Assembly (NCBI RefSeq): GCF_000284595.1
Contig: NC_017671.1
Span: 310,001 to 374,000 of the forward strand
Direction: 5' to 3'
DNA: 64,000 bases
DNA from: Stenotrophomonas maltophilia D457
GTDB taxonomy: Bacteria > Pseudomonadota > Gammaproteobacteria > Xanthomonadales > Xanthomonadaceae
Every line of letters starts with the position of its first letter. Position 1 is the stretch's first letter. The notes below the pieces were generated by a model. That model was not told the origin of the DNA. It did no database searches and was given only the letters and a program-made list of their open reading frames with translations. Both the position numbers and the translations under genes were made by a program. This document shows positions 1 through 7,679 of the stretch, one piece after another.

Positions 1-58
1 CCGGATCAATCGCACCGCCAACCGTGCCGACGTGCTGCAGGCACTGACCTCGAAGTAA
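1..58 (+). CDS. C-terminal fragment of an unidentified protein, probably the effector's immunity protein
   Basis: An open frame enters from the left edge and ends at TAA 56-58, leaving 18 codons ending in LTSK. Too little remains for a family call. It lies 25 bases before the start of an XVIPCD effector on the same strand. In Xanthomonadales the immunity gene (X-Tfi) usually sits directly upstream of and co-transcribed with its effector, and the second effector in this window has exactly that arrangement. The immunity role is inference from position only. Confidence 0.5.
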   Translation, partial: RINRTANRADVLQALTSK

Positions 59-83
59 TTCCCCCGCAAAGGAGTGCAGGAAA

Positions 84-2498
84 ATGGATGTTGTGACCCA
101 GGCAAAGCAGGCAATGGACAACTGGCATCGCGGCCAGACGTCGGCGCATTTCGAAACCGGAGGTCGCGGCCCCGGCCACGTTTCCACCGGCAGGGGCGAC
201 CATGGCGGCGTGTCGTATGGCAGTTACCAGTACGCCACCAACGTTGGCGGCGTGGATGAGTACGTCGCCGCCTCGCGCTATGGCAACCGCTTCAACGGCC
301 TGCAGGCAGGAACCCCGGCCTTCACCGAACGCTGGAAGGAAGTGGCGGCCGCCGATCCGGCAGGGTTTGCCAGGGACCAGCACGACTTCATCCAGCACAA
401 GTACTACGACGTGCAGATGGGCCGCCTGAAGGATGTGGGCATCGATCTCTCCGGCCGTGGTGCGGCCGTGCAGGATGCGCTGTGGAGCACCTCGGTGCAG
501 TACCGCGGCATGACCCGGTCGGTGTTCCAGAAGGGCCTGCAGCAGGCCTATGGCGAAGACTTCAAGCTGACTGAGCTGAGTGACGAGCAGATCGTCCGCG
601 CGGTGCAGGACTACAAGCACGCCAATGTGCAGGTGCACTTCCAGAGCTCGCCCACCCTGTGGGATTCGCTGCGTGATCGTGCGCTCACCGAGAAGACCGC
701 ACTGGTCGGGCTGGCGCGCTACGACCAGGTCAACCACAACCCCGAGGCTTACCGGGGCAAGGATTACCAGCAGGTGTTCGGTGAACCTGAGCCCGGCCAG
801 CGCGGCCAGCGCGGCCAGCGTGCGGCGGCATCGGCGATGGCCGACGGCGTGCTGGCACCCGGCGAGCGTGGTACCGAGGTCCAGGCCCTGCAGGCCAAGC
901 TGATCCAGGCCGGCCATAGCGGTCGCAACGGGCAACCGCTGACAGCCGATAGCCACTACGGTGCCAATACCGAGCATGCAGTGCGCGAGTTCCAGCAGGC
1001 GCATGGGCTGACCGTCGATGGCAAGGCCGGCCGGCAGACCCTGCAGGCCCTGGATACGGCGGTACGCGAGCACACGCCGGCGCAGCCTGTGGCACCGGCC
1101 ACGCCTGCACCGGTCACTCCTGCTGCGGCACCCGCACCCGCGACTGCGCGGGAAGCCGATGCCGCCGCCGCGCCCGGTGGCCAGCGCATCGTCGTGGTCG
1201 AACCCTTTGGCAACGGCAGCAGCAACCGCACACTGCGCCATGGCACCAGTGGCGAGGATGCCTATCGCGAACTGAAGATCCATCACCCCAACACCAATGC
1301 CGAGGCCGTGCGCACCGGCAATGCCGCCAAGGCTGACCGCCCGTCGGCCATGGTCGAGGGCGAACTGGAAACGGTACGGACCCGCGGTGATCGCAACGGC
1401 ATCCCGCTGGTGCACAAGGATCTGATCCTGAGCAATGCGCGCGGCGATCGGGAGGTGATGATTCCCAATCCGGTCGCCGGGTATGTCCAGGTCAACAATG
1501 ACAAGTGGAATTCGATCAGCATCTGGAGCCATCCGGCCGGGCATCCGCAGCGCGAACTGGTCGGGCAGGTGCTGCACGGTGCGCGTGGAACCACCCCTTA
1601 CAAGACCGGTGATTTCGTCGAGTACGGTGCGCCGTTGATCCGCCAGTCCGATGCCGGTACCCCGGGTGCCGTGCACGCGCATATCGAGCTCGAGCCCGAT
1701 CAGTACCGCAGGTTCCTGGGTGACATGCTCAACGACCGCATCACCCTGGGCGGCAAGGTCCACGCGCAGGGCCCCGAGGCCGCGCAGGCCGCACGCAGTG
1801 CACAGCAGGCGCCGATGGCCGATGGCGTGCTGAAGCAGGGCGAGCGCGGCGATGAGGTCAAGGCCCTGCAGGGCAAGCTGGCGGCGCTGGGCTACGCCGG
1901 GGCCGACGGCAAGCCGCTGCACGCCGATGGCGTGTATGGCAAGGACACCTTTGCAGCGGTCAAGCAGTTCCAGGCCAACAATGGCCTGGACGACGATGGC
2001 AAGGCCGGCCGCAAGACCCTGGCGCAGGTGGATGCGCCCAACGCGGTGAAGGCCGGTATCGCGCCGGCGGCACCGGCCCAGGCCGAACCTGCAGCGCCGG
2101 CCAGCATGCGCGACGCCGGGCATGCCGACAACGCGCGCTTCGGCCAGGCTTTGGACAGGCTGCAGGCGCTCGAACAGCAGCGCGCCCAGGCCGGCCTGAA
2201 GCCGCTGTTCGCCAACCCGCAGGAAGCCGAACGAGCGGCTGGCCAGCTGGCCTACGAAAGCAAGGTGTCCGGCATGCGCCAGATCGACCATGTCGTGGCC
2301 CGCCCGGACGGCACCGGCCTGTTCGCGGTGCAGGGCGAGCTGGGTGACCCGGCAGCGCAGCGGACCTTTGTCGACCGCCAGCAGGCGGTGTCGCACTCGG
2401 TCGAGGCCAGCAGCCGGCAGAGCGAAGCGCTGGACAGTCAGTTCAACCAGCGTGCGCAGGAACAGCAGCAGGAACAGGTTCGCAACCGCGGGTTGTAA
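84..2498 (+). CDS. X-Tfe type IV secretion effector: glycosidase-like domain, two peptidoglycan-binding domains, M23-like domain, XVIPCD tail
   Basis: 804 aa with no signal peptide, as expected for a T4SS substrate. Residues about 18-225 resemble the lysozyme-like domain found in X-Tfes and VgrG-linked proteins (FETGGRGPG, GDHGGVSYGSYQ). Residues about 262-325 and 578-650 are two similar PG_binding_1 domains, each opening with MADGVL and carrying YG..T and DGKAGR. Between them, about 425-545, is an M23/lysostaphin-like segment with an H-A-H pair at 531/533. Residues about 677-790 match the XVIPCD signal (RQIDHV, FAVQGELGDPA) and the tail is Gln-rich. By family knowledge it would be injected into rival bacteria to cut peptidoglycan. 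The second-domain activity is less certain because the full metal-ligand set is not obvious. The start is ATG after AAGGAGTGCAGGAAA. Confidence 0.85.
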   Translation: MDVVTQAKQAMDNWHRGQTSAHFETGGRGPGHVSTGRGDHGGVSYGSYQYATNVGGVDEYVAASRYGNRFNGLQAGTPAFTERWKEVAAADPAGFARDQHDFIQHKYYDVQMGRLKDVGIDLSGRGAAVQDALWSTSVQYRGMTRSVFQKGLQQAYGEDFKLTELSDEQIVRAVQDYKHANVQVHFQSSPTLWDSLRDRALTEKTALVGLARYDQVNHNPEAYRGKDYQQVFGEPEPGQRGQRGQRAAASAMADGVLAPGERGTEVQALQAKLIQAGHSGRNGQPLTADSHYGANTEHAVREFQQAHGLTVDGKAGRQTLQALDTAVREHTPAQPVAPATPAPVTPAAAPAPATAREADAAAAPGGQRIVVVEPFGNGSSNRTLRHGTSGEDAYRELKIHHPNTNAEAVRTGNAAKADRPSAMVEGELETVRTRGDRNGIPLVHKDLILSNARGDREVMIPNPVAGYVQVNNDKWNSISIWSHPAGHPQRELVGQVLHGARGTTPYKTGDFVEYGAPLIRQSDAGTPGAVHAHIELEPDQYRRFLGDMLNDRITLGGKVHAQGPEAAQAARSAQQAPMADGVLKQGERGDEVKALQGKLAALGYAGADGKPLHADGVYGKDTFAAVKQFQANNGLDDDGKAGRKTLAQVDAPNAVKAGIAPAAPAQAEPAAPASMRDAGHADNARFGQALDRLQALEQQRAQAGLKPLFANPQEAERAAGQLAYESKVSGMRQIDHVVARPDGTGLFAVQGELGDPAAQRTFVDRQQAVSHSVEASSRQSEALDSQFNQRAQEQQQEQVRNRGL

Positions 2499-2592
2499 GC
2501 CACGCGGTGTCCCCGGGGCCGGTCGAGCGGCCAGCCCCGGAGCCACCCGCCGCCATTCAGCCGTCCGGTGTAAACTATTGATCTCACTGGCA

Positions 2593-3624
2593 ATGCCAGT
2601 CTCCGCGATCAACACCCCGATGCCGTCCGCCACCGCCCGTTACGCCGATTCCCTGCGCCTGTCCGTTGCCCCCATGATGGACTGGACCGATCGCCATTGC
2701 CGCGTGTTCCATCGCGTGCTGGCACCGGGTGTGCGCCTGTACACGGAAATGGTGCACGCCAACGCGGTCATCCACGGCGATCGCGAGCGCCTGCTCGGCT
2801 TCGACCGCAGCGAACAGCCGCTGGCGCTGCAGCTGGGGGGCAGCGATCCCGCGCTGCTGGCGCAGGCTGCGCGCATCGCTGCCGACTGGGGCTACGACGA
2901 GGTCAACCTCAACTGCGGCTGCCCGTCCGACCGCGTGCAGGCCGGGCGCTTCGGCGCCTGCCTGATGCGCGAGCCGATGCTCGTGGCCGAGTGCGTGGCG
3001 GCGATGGTCGATGCCGTCGAGATCCCGGTGACGGTGAAGTGCCGCCTGGGCGTGGACGAGGACAATGACTACGACGTGTTCGCCGCCTTCGCCGACCGCC
3101 AGGTCGCCGCAGGTGCCGCGATGGTGGTGGTGCACGCGCGCAACGCGTGGCTGAAGGGCCTGTCGCCGAAGGAGAACCGCGAGGTTCCGCCGCTGAAGTA
3201 CGACTGGGCCTACCGGCTGAAGCAGGAGCGCCCGGCGCTGCCGGTGGTGCTCAACGGCGGCCTGGCCAGCGTCGAGGTGGTGCAGGCGCAGGCCGCGCAC
3301 GTCGATGGCGTGATGCTGGGCCGCGCGGCCTACCACGATCCCTACCTGCTGCATCAGCTGGAGGCGCTGCAGACCGGCGCCCCGCTGCAGGCCCGCGGCG
3401 ACCTGCTGCGCGCGCTGCGCCCCTACGTGGAAGCGCGCCTGGGCGAAGGCCTGGCGCTGAAGCACATCACCCGCCACCTGCTCGGCCTGTTCCACGGCCA
3501 GCCCGGTGGCCGCGCATTCCGCCAGGTGCTGAGCGAGGGCGCACACCGCCCGGGCGCCGATTGGAACCTGGTCGAGCAGGCGCTTGCCGCGACCGAACGC
3601 GACGCTGATCGCGCCGCAGCGTGA
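2593..3624 (+). CDS. dusA: tRNA-dihydrouridine(20/20a) synthase DusA
   Basis: 343 aa, normal for the family. It is an FMN-dependent TIM barrel that reduces uridine in the tRNA D-loop. The hallmark N-terminal SVAPMMDWTDRHCR, the catalytic-Cys motif NLNCGCPSDRVQ and the phosphate-binding region VVLNGGLAS are all present, and the HARNAWLKGLSPKENR stretch is typical of the DusA branch. The open frame extends upstream into the effector gene, but homology begins around here. Start candidates are ATG 2593 and ATG 2620; neither has a strong Shine-Dalgarno, so the start is uncertain. It stands alone between the effector and the phoPQ block. Confidence 0.9.
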   Translation: MPVSAINTPMPSATARYADSLRLSVAPMMDWTDRHCRVFHRVLAPGVRLYTEMVHANAVIHGDRERLLGFDRSEQPLALQLGGSDPALLAQAARIAADWGYDEVNLNCGCPSDRVQAGRFGACLMREPMLVAECVAAMVDAVEIPVTVKCRLGVDEDNDYDVFAAFADRQVAAGAAMVVVHARNAWLKGLSPKENREVPPLKYDWAYRLKQERPALPVVLNGGLASVEVVQAQAAHVDGVMLGRAAYHDPYLLHQLEALQTGAPLQARGDLLRALRPYVEARLGEGLALKHITRHLLGLFHGQPGGRAFRQVLSEGAHRPGADWNLVEQALAATERDADRAAA

Positions 3625-3670
3625 CCGCTGTCACATTCCTAACTTGACAAGGCGCGGCGATTCGTTCCGA

Positions 3671-3690
3671 ATGTTCACCTAGCTGAACAT
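3671..3690. promoter_or_regulatory. Perfect 7-bp inverted repeat (ATGTTCA-N6-TGAACAT), possible operator
   Basis: ATGTTCA at 3671-3677 and TGAACAT at 3684-3690 are exact reverse complements around a 6-bp spacer. The site lies just after dusA and upstream of the secreted-protein/phoPQ block. It has no T-tract, so it is a better candidate for a dimeric repressor site than for a terminator. The binding protein is unknown. Confidence 0.4.
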
Positions 3691-3743
3691 CGCGGGGTCG
3701 CGGCCGGAAAAGTTCAGACCGGATTCACTGCCCCAAACCAAGA

Positions 3744-3765
3744 ATTTGCAAAGGATTTGTAAAGC
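3744..3765 (+). promoter_or_regulatory. 11-bp tandem direct repeat, candidate PhoP-type box
   Basis: ATTTGCAAAGG (3744-3754) is followed directly by ATTTGTAAAGC (3755-3765). An 11-bp period of hexamer half-sites (GCAAAG, GTAAAG, 5-bp spacer) is the architecture bound head-to-tail by OmpR/PhoP-family regulators. It lies about 75 bp before a gene that precedes phoP, so autoregulation is plausible. Function is inferred from spacing and context only. Confidence 0.4.
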
Positions 3766-3837
3766 GCCGGGCCCCGAACCCGGCATCCGGATTTACGACT
3801 TTTGAACGAATCGCCGTGCTCGGCTAGGATCGCATCG

Positions 3838-4212
3838 ATGTCTTCCGCTCCCTTCCATCGCCGCATTGCCCTGGCCACCTGCGTGGTCCTGTCGGCCGTG
3901 CCGCTGTCGTCGGCGCTGGCACAGCAGCCGCCGCGGGGTGAGCAGGGGCGTGCGGAGATGATGGAGCGGGGCGAGCGCGGCAACCGTGGCGACGAGCGTT
4001 CGCTGTCCGATGCCGTGCGCCGCGTGCAGCGCACCACGGGTGGTCACATCCTCGGTGCCGAGCGCGTGCCGTTCGATGGTCGTGATATCAACCGGGTGAA
4101 GTACATGGACGACCGGGGCCGGGTCCGCTACATGGACGACCCCGCCCCGTCGCGTTCACAGCCGCGCACGCCGCGGTCGGATATGTCATCACTACGCGGC
4201 GATAACCCCTGA
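3838..4212 (+). CDS. Small secreted, Arg-rich protein of unknown function upstream of phoPQ
   Basis: 124 aa. It has a basic N-terminus and a hydrophobic signal segment ending SSALAQQ, so export to the periplasm is expected. The mature part is highly charged (Arg/Glu-rich linker) followed by a short conserved-looking core, TTGGHILGAERVPFDGRDINRVKYMDDRGRVRYMDD, reminiscent of PepSY-like sensor partners. ATG 3838 was chosen because it starts directly at the signal peptide. It lies 73 bp before phoP on the same strand and could be part of the phoPQ transcription unit, perhaps as a periplasmic modulator. That role is inference; the family is not firmly recognised. Confidence 0.7.
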   Translation: MSSAPFHRRIALATCVVLSAVPLSSALAQQPPRGEQGRAEMMERGERGNRGDERSLSDAVRRVQRTTGGHILGAERVPFDGRDINRVKYMDDRGRVRYMDDPAPSRSQPRTPRSDMSSLRGDNP

Positions 4213-4285
4213 ACAGGGATAGTTGTCGCTATCAACCCGTACCCCACAGGCCTCCGGGCCACACCCAGGACACTAGGGAGAGTTC

Positions 4286-4969
4286 ATGCGTATCCTTCTG
4301 GTCGAAGACGAAGCCCCGCTGCGTGAGACCCTGGCAGCCCGGCTCAAGCGCGAAGGCTTTGCCGTCGATGCTGCGCAGGACGGCGAGGAAGGCCTCTACA
4401 TGGGGCGCGAAGTTCCGTTCGATGTCGGCATCATCGACCTCGGCCTGCCCAAGATGTCGGGCATGGAGCTGATCAAGGCCCTGCGTGATGAAGGCAAGAA
4501 GTTCCCGGTGCTGATCCTGACCGCGCGTTCGAGCTGGCAGGACAAGGTCGAGGGCCTGAAGCAGGGTGCCGACGATTACCTGGTCAAGCCGTTCCACGTC
4601 GAAGAGCTGCTGGCCCGCGTCAACGCGTTGCTGCGCCGCGCCGCCGGCTGGAGCAAGCCGACCCTGGAATGCGGCCCGGTCGCATTGGACCTCGCCGCCC
4701 AGACCGTCAGCGTGGCCGGCAGCAATGTCGACCTGACCAGCTACGAGTACAAGGTACTGGAGTACCTGATGATGCATGCCGGTGAACTGGTCTCCAAGGC
4801 CGACCTCACCGAGCACATCTACCAGCAGGACTTCGACCGCGACTCGAACGTGCTGGAAGTGTTCATCGGCCGCCTGCGCAAGAAGCTGGACCCGGATGGC
4901 GAACTGAAGCCGATCGAGACCGTGCGCGGTCGCGGCTACCGTTTCGCGATCCCGCGCAACGAGGGCTGA
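4286..4969 (+). CDS. phoP: Response regulator PhoP, OmpR family
   Basis: 227 aa. The receiver domain (1-115) has the acidic pocket VEDE, phospho-acceptor D51 in IIDLGLP, the conserved T in ILTARS and the K in LVKPF. The C-terminal winged helix (about 128-222) includes LTSYEYKVLEYLM and VRGRGYRF, typical of PhoP. It is phosphorylated by the adjacent kinase and in Stenotrophomonas and Xanthomonas controls envelope modification, cation response and polymyxin resistance. A good AGGGAGAG ribosome site precedes the ATG. Start of phoQ is 25 bp after the stop, so the two genes are an operon. Confidence 0.93.
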   Translation: MRILLVEDEAPLRETLAARLKREGFAVDAAQDGEEGLYMGREVPFDVGIIDLGLPKMSGMELIKALRDEGKKFPVLILTARSSWQDKVEGLKQGADDYLVKPFHVEELLARVNALLRRAAGWSKPTLECGPVALDLAAQTVSVAGSNVDLTSYEYKVLEYLMMHAGELVSKADLTEHIYQQDFDRDSNVLEVFIGRLRKKLDPDGELKPIETVRGRGYRFAIPRNEG

Positions 4970-4994
4970 GCCGGCTCACCCTGGCGATAACACG

Positions 4995-6419
4995 ATGTCC
5001 GGCCGTCTGTGGTTCTTCCGACGCTGGCGGCCGCGCTCACTGCAGGCGCGCCAGATGCTCGCCGCGTCCGTGGGCCTGGTCGCGTTCCTGGCCCTGGCCG
5101 GTTACGCGCTCGACGCCGCCTTCGCCGATACGGCGAAGGCAAACCTGCGCGAGCGCCTGAAGAACTACGCCACCTCCTACGCGGCCGGCATCGACTTCAC
5201 CCGTGACCGCTCGCTGTACATCCGCGAGCAGCCGCCGGATTCCCGCTTCGACGTGCCCGGCAGTGGCCTGTACCTGCAGGTAGTGATGCCGCACGGCAAG
5301 GGCAATTCGATGTCCGCTGAAGGCCCGATGCTGCCCACCGTCGGCGGCGGCCTGCTGGCACCGCGCCAGGAGGTGTTCGAAGGCCCGCTGCCGATGATCC
5401 AGATCGATGGCAGCCAGGGCTCGGTGTACCGCTACGGCCTCGGCCTGGTGTGGGGCGCCGACGCCGATCCTGCCACCGAATTCCCGTACACCATCTATGT
5501 GATGGAAGACTCGCGCGCGCTGGGTGCCCAGCTGCGCGTGTTCCGTGGCCGCGTCTGGTTCTACCTGGGCGGCATCGGCCTGATCCTGCTGCTGCTGCAG
5601 ACCGTCATCCTGCAGTGGAGCCTGCGCCCGTTGCGCCGGGTGATCACCGAGTTGACCAAGGTGCAGCGCGGCGAGACCGAGCGCATGAGCGAGCGCCACC
5701 CGCGCGAGCTGGAACCGCTGACCGACAGCATCAACGCCTTCATCGAAAGCGAGCGCGAGAACCTCGAGCGCCAGCGCAACACCCTGGCCGACCTGGCGCA
5801 CAGCCTGAAAACGCCGATTGCCGTGTTGCGCACGCAGATGGACAGTGGTGCCGGCGACGGCGCGCTGCGTGAGGAACTGGACGTGCAGCTGCAGCGCATG
5901 AACAACCTGGTTTCGTACCAGCTGGCACGCGCGGCCTCGTCGGGCCACAAGCTGTTCTCCGCGCCGCTGCCGATCGAGTCCAACGCCGAGGAAATCGTGC
6001 GTGGCCTGGAGAAGGTCTACGCCTCCAAGGGCGTGCTGTGCGAGTTCGACATCGATCCGGCAGCGCGCTTCCACGGCGAACCGGGCGACCTGCAGGAACT
6101 GCTCGGCAACCTGCTGGAGAACGCCTTCAAGTGGGCCAACCGCCGCGTGCTGCTGACCGCGCAGCCGCTGCCGGCCCCGAACGCGCGCCGCGCCGGCCTG
6201 CTGCTGGCGGTGGATGACGACGGCCCGGGCATTGCCCCGGACGACATCGGCAAGGTGCTGCAGCGTGGCGTGCGTGGCGACGAGCGCGTGCAGGGCCACG
6301 GCATCGGCCTGTCGATCGTGCAGGACCTGATCAAGGATTACCGCGGCGAACTGACCGTGGGCCGTTCGGCCGAACTGGGCGGCGCCCGCTTCGAAGTGCG
6401 CCTGCCGCCAGGGCCGTAA
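4995..6419 (+). CDS. phoQ: Sensor histidine kinase PhoQ
   Basis: 474 aa inner-membrane kinase. A first transmembrane helix lies near residues 22-42, a periplasmic sensor region of about 140 residues follows, and a second helix (FYLGGIGLILLLLQTVIL) leads to a HAMP-like linker. The H-box is LADLAHSLKTPIAVLRTQ with the phospho-accepting His; the N-box is ELLGNLLENAFKWA and the ATP-binding G-boxes are DDDGPGI and GHGIGLSIVQ. It pairs with the upstream phoP. The sensor region lacks a clearly visible acidic patch, so the signal is not evident from sequence. Confidence 0.92.
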   Translation: MSGRLWFFRRWRPRSLQARQMLAASVGLVAFLALAGYALDAAFADTAKANLRERLKNYATSYAAGIDFTRDRSLYIREQPPDSRFDVPGSGLYLQVVMPHGKGNSMSAEGPMLPTVGGGLLAPRQEVFEGPLPMIQIDGSQGSVYRYGLGLVWGADADPATEFPYTIYVMEDSRALGAQLRVFRGRVWFYLGGIGLILLLLQTVILQWSLRPLRRVITELTKVQRGETERMSERHPRELEPLTDSINAFIESERENLERQRNTLADLAHSLKTPIAVLRTQMDSGAGDGALREELDVQLQRMNNLVSYQLARAASSGHKLFSAPLPIESNAEEIVRGLEKVYASKGVLCEFDIDPAARFHGEPGDLQELLGNLLENAFKWANRRVLLTAQPLPAPNARRAGLLLAVDDDGPGIAPDDIGKVLQRGVRGDERVQGHGIGLSIVQDLIKDYRGELTVGRSAELGGARFEVRLPPGP

Positions 6420-6432
6420 GCCTCGTTGATCG

Positions 6433-6508
6433 GTAGTGCTGGCCGCTGGCCGGCAACCAAGCAATGCCATCGAAGATCATGGGGTTGCCGGCCAGCGGCC
6501 GGCACTAC
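6433..6508. repeat. SMAG/GTAG REP pair in inverted orientation
   Basis: A unit beginning GTAG at 6433-6456 and an inverted unit ending CTAC at 6485-6508 share a GC-rich self-complementary core (GGCCGCTGGCC). They sit between convergent phoQ and mtfA. The CTA at 6505-6507 is the stop codon (TAG) of the minus-strand gene, so the repeat head supplies the end of the coding region. The long pairing could also act as a bidirectional transcription stop. Confidence 0.9.
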
Positions 6509-7296
6509 CGCATTGCGATCCTGGGCGGCTCGCCGTAGAACCGTCGCAGCTGCGCCGTCACCTCCGGCAACGCCTGCTGCAGCAGATCCGGTGCCGAGAA
6601 GTGGTACTCGCTGGCCACCGCGAAGAACTCTTCCGGCGCCTCGGCCGCATACGGATCGATCAGCGTCTCTTCGCCTGCGTCCACCTGCGCACAGAACGCG
6701 TCGTAGGCGCGCTGGAACGTGGCGGCCCACTCGCGCTGCCATTCGCGCGGCAGCGGCGGCGTACCATCCATCGCACCATCGAGCGCATCCAGCTTGTGCA
6801 CCATCTCGTGCACCGCCACGCAGTAGCCCTCGTGCGGCGCCGCCAGGTCGGCCTGCACATCGGCCCAGGACAGGATCAACGGACCGCTGTCCCACGACTC
6901 GCCGATCAGCTCGTCATCCCACTCGTGCAGCACGCCAGCCGCGTCCATGTGGCTGCGGTGCACGCGGAAGGCATCGGGGTAGACGATCAGCTGCGACCAG
7001 CCCTCCAGCCCCACCTCACCGAACGCCAGCAGCGGCAGGCAGCACAGCGCGGCCAGCAGCACGCCGTCACCGGCCTGCAGCTGCAGCTCACCGATCGGGG
7101 TGATGGTCTTCTCGTGCAGGAAGCGCGTGGCCAGTACGCGCAGGCGCGCGCGGCGTTCGTCGTCCAGTCCGTGCAGCCAGGCCGCGCGGCGGCAGGCGTG
7201 TTCCCACAGTGCATCGTCGATCGGCCGCGGCGTAGGCCGCAGCCACTGCAGCAACGACTTGATCAGCGGAACATTCCCGGCAGGTAGCTGTGCCAC
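6505..7296 (-). CDS. mtfA: MtfA-family (M90) zinc peptidase
   Basis: 263 aa from GTG 7296. The zincin helix VAVHEMVHKLD carries the HExxH ligands, and the downstream region EEFFAVASEYHF supplies the third (Glu) ligand typical of M90. In E. coli MtfA binds the glucose repressor Mlc and has aminopeptidase activity; here only the peptidase fold is supported. The start overlaps the end of the small secreted gene at 7263-7556, and no ATG is available nearby, so the true start may be a rarer codon near 7265. The stop codon lies inside a REP unit. Confidence 0.85.
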   Translation of the reverse strand: MAQLPAGNVPLIKSLLQWLRPTPRPIDDALWEHACRRAAWLHGLDDERRARLRVLATRFLHEKTITPIGELQLQAGDGVLLAALCCLPLLAFGEVGLEGWSQLIVYPDAFRVHRSHMDAAGVLHEWDDELIGESWDSGPLILSWADVQADLAAPHEGYCVAVHEMVHKLDALDGAMDGTPPLPREWQREWAATFQRAYDAFCAQVDAGEETLIDPYAAEAPEEFFAVASEYHFSAPDLLQQALPEVTAQLRRFYGEPPRIAMR

Positions 7297-7556
7297 TTCG
7301 GCGCACGGATGCGCTGCAGCACGTCATCGTCGCTGCCGCCGCCCCCGGTGCTGGTGGCACTGCTGGCCGCAGGGCGTACCGGTGCCGGCTTGGTGGTCGC
7401 AGCCGAGGCAGTCGCGGTCGGCGCGCGCTGCGAGGCGGCATCACCGTTGGAGGACACGCAGGCGCCGCGGCTGTCGTCCAGCGCTGCCGTCGCAGACGCC
7501 GCGAAGGGCATCATCAGCAGGATCAGGCAATGGGCATAACGGCGCATTGACGACAT
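7263..7556 (-). CDS. Small secreted protein of unknown function
   Basis: 97 aa (or 94 aa from the second ATG at 7547). A signal peptide (YAHCLILLMMPFAASATA) is followed by a low-complexity Ala/Thr/Pro/Ser linker, a Gly tract and a short conserved-looking end, VLQRIRAPKWHSYLPGMF. Its 3' end overlaps the presumed start of mtfA, which suggests translational coupling. No family is recognised. The gene is divergent from birA across about 120 bp. Confidence 0.6.
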   Translation of the reverse strand: MSSMRRYAHCLILLMMPFAASATAALDDSRGACVSSNGDAASQRAPTATASAATTKPAPVRPAASSATSTGGGGSDDDVLQRIRAPKWHSYLPGMFR

Positions 7557-7679
7557 CCACGTTAAGGGAGGGTGAGTTCCCGATTCTAGCTCGAACCCGG
7601 CGCCCCGTTGGAAGCCCCCGCGGAACCCAGCGTGGCGGGCGTCGCTGGCGGCTTTCCCGCATAATTCCTGCCTGACTTC

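Noticed and set aside
2510..2540. Terminator after the first effector
   Set aside because: A GC-rich inverted repeat is present, but there is no T-tract and the stem is interrupted, so it is not called.
6..2633. 875-aa open frame on the minus strand opposite the first effector
   Set aside because: It is the antisense shadow of a well-supported gene; its translation has no domains and the effector frame has clear motifs.
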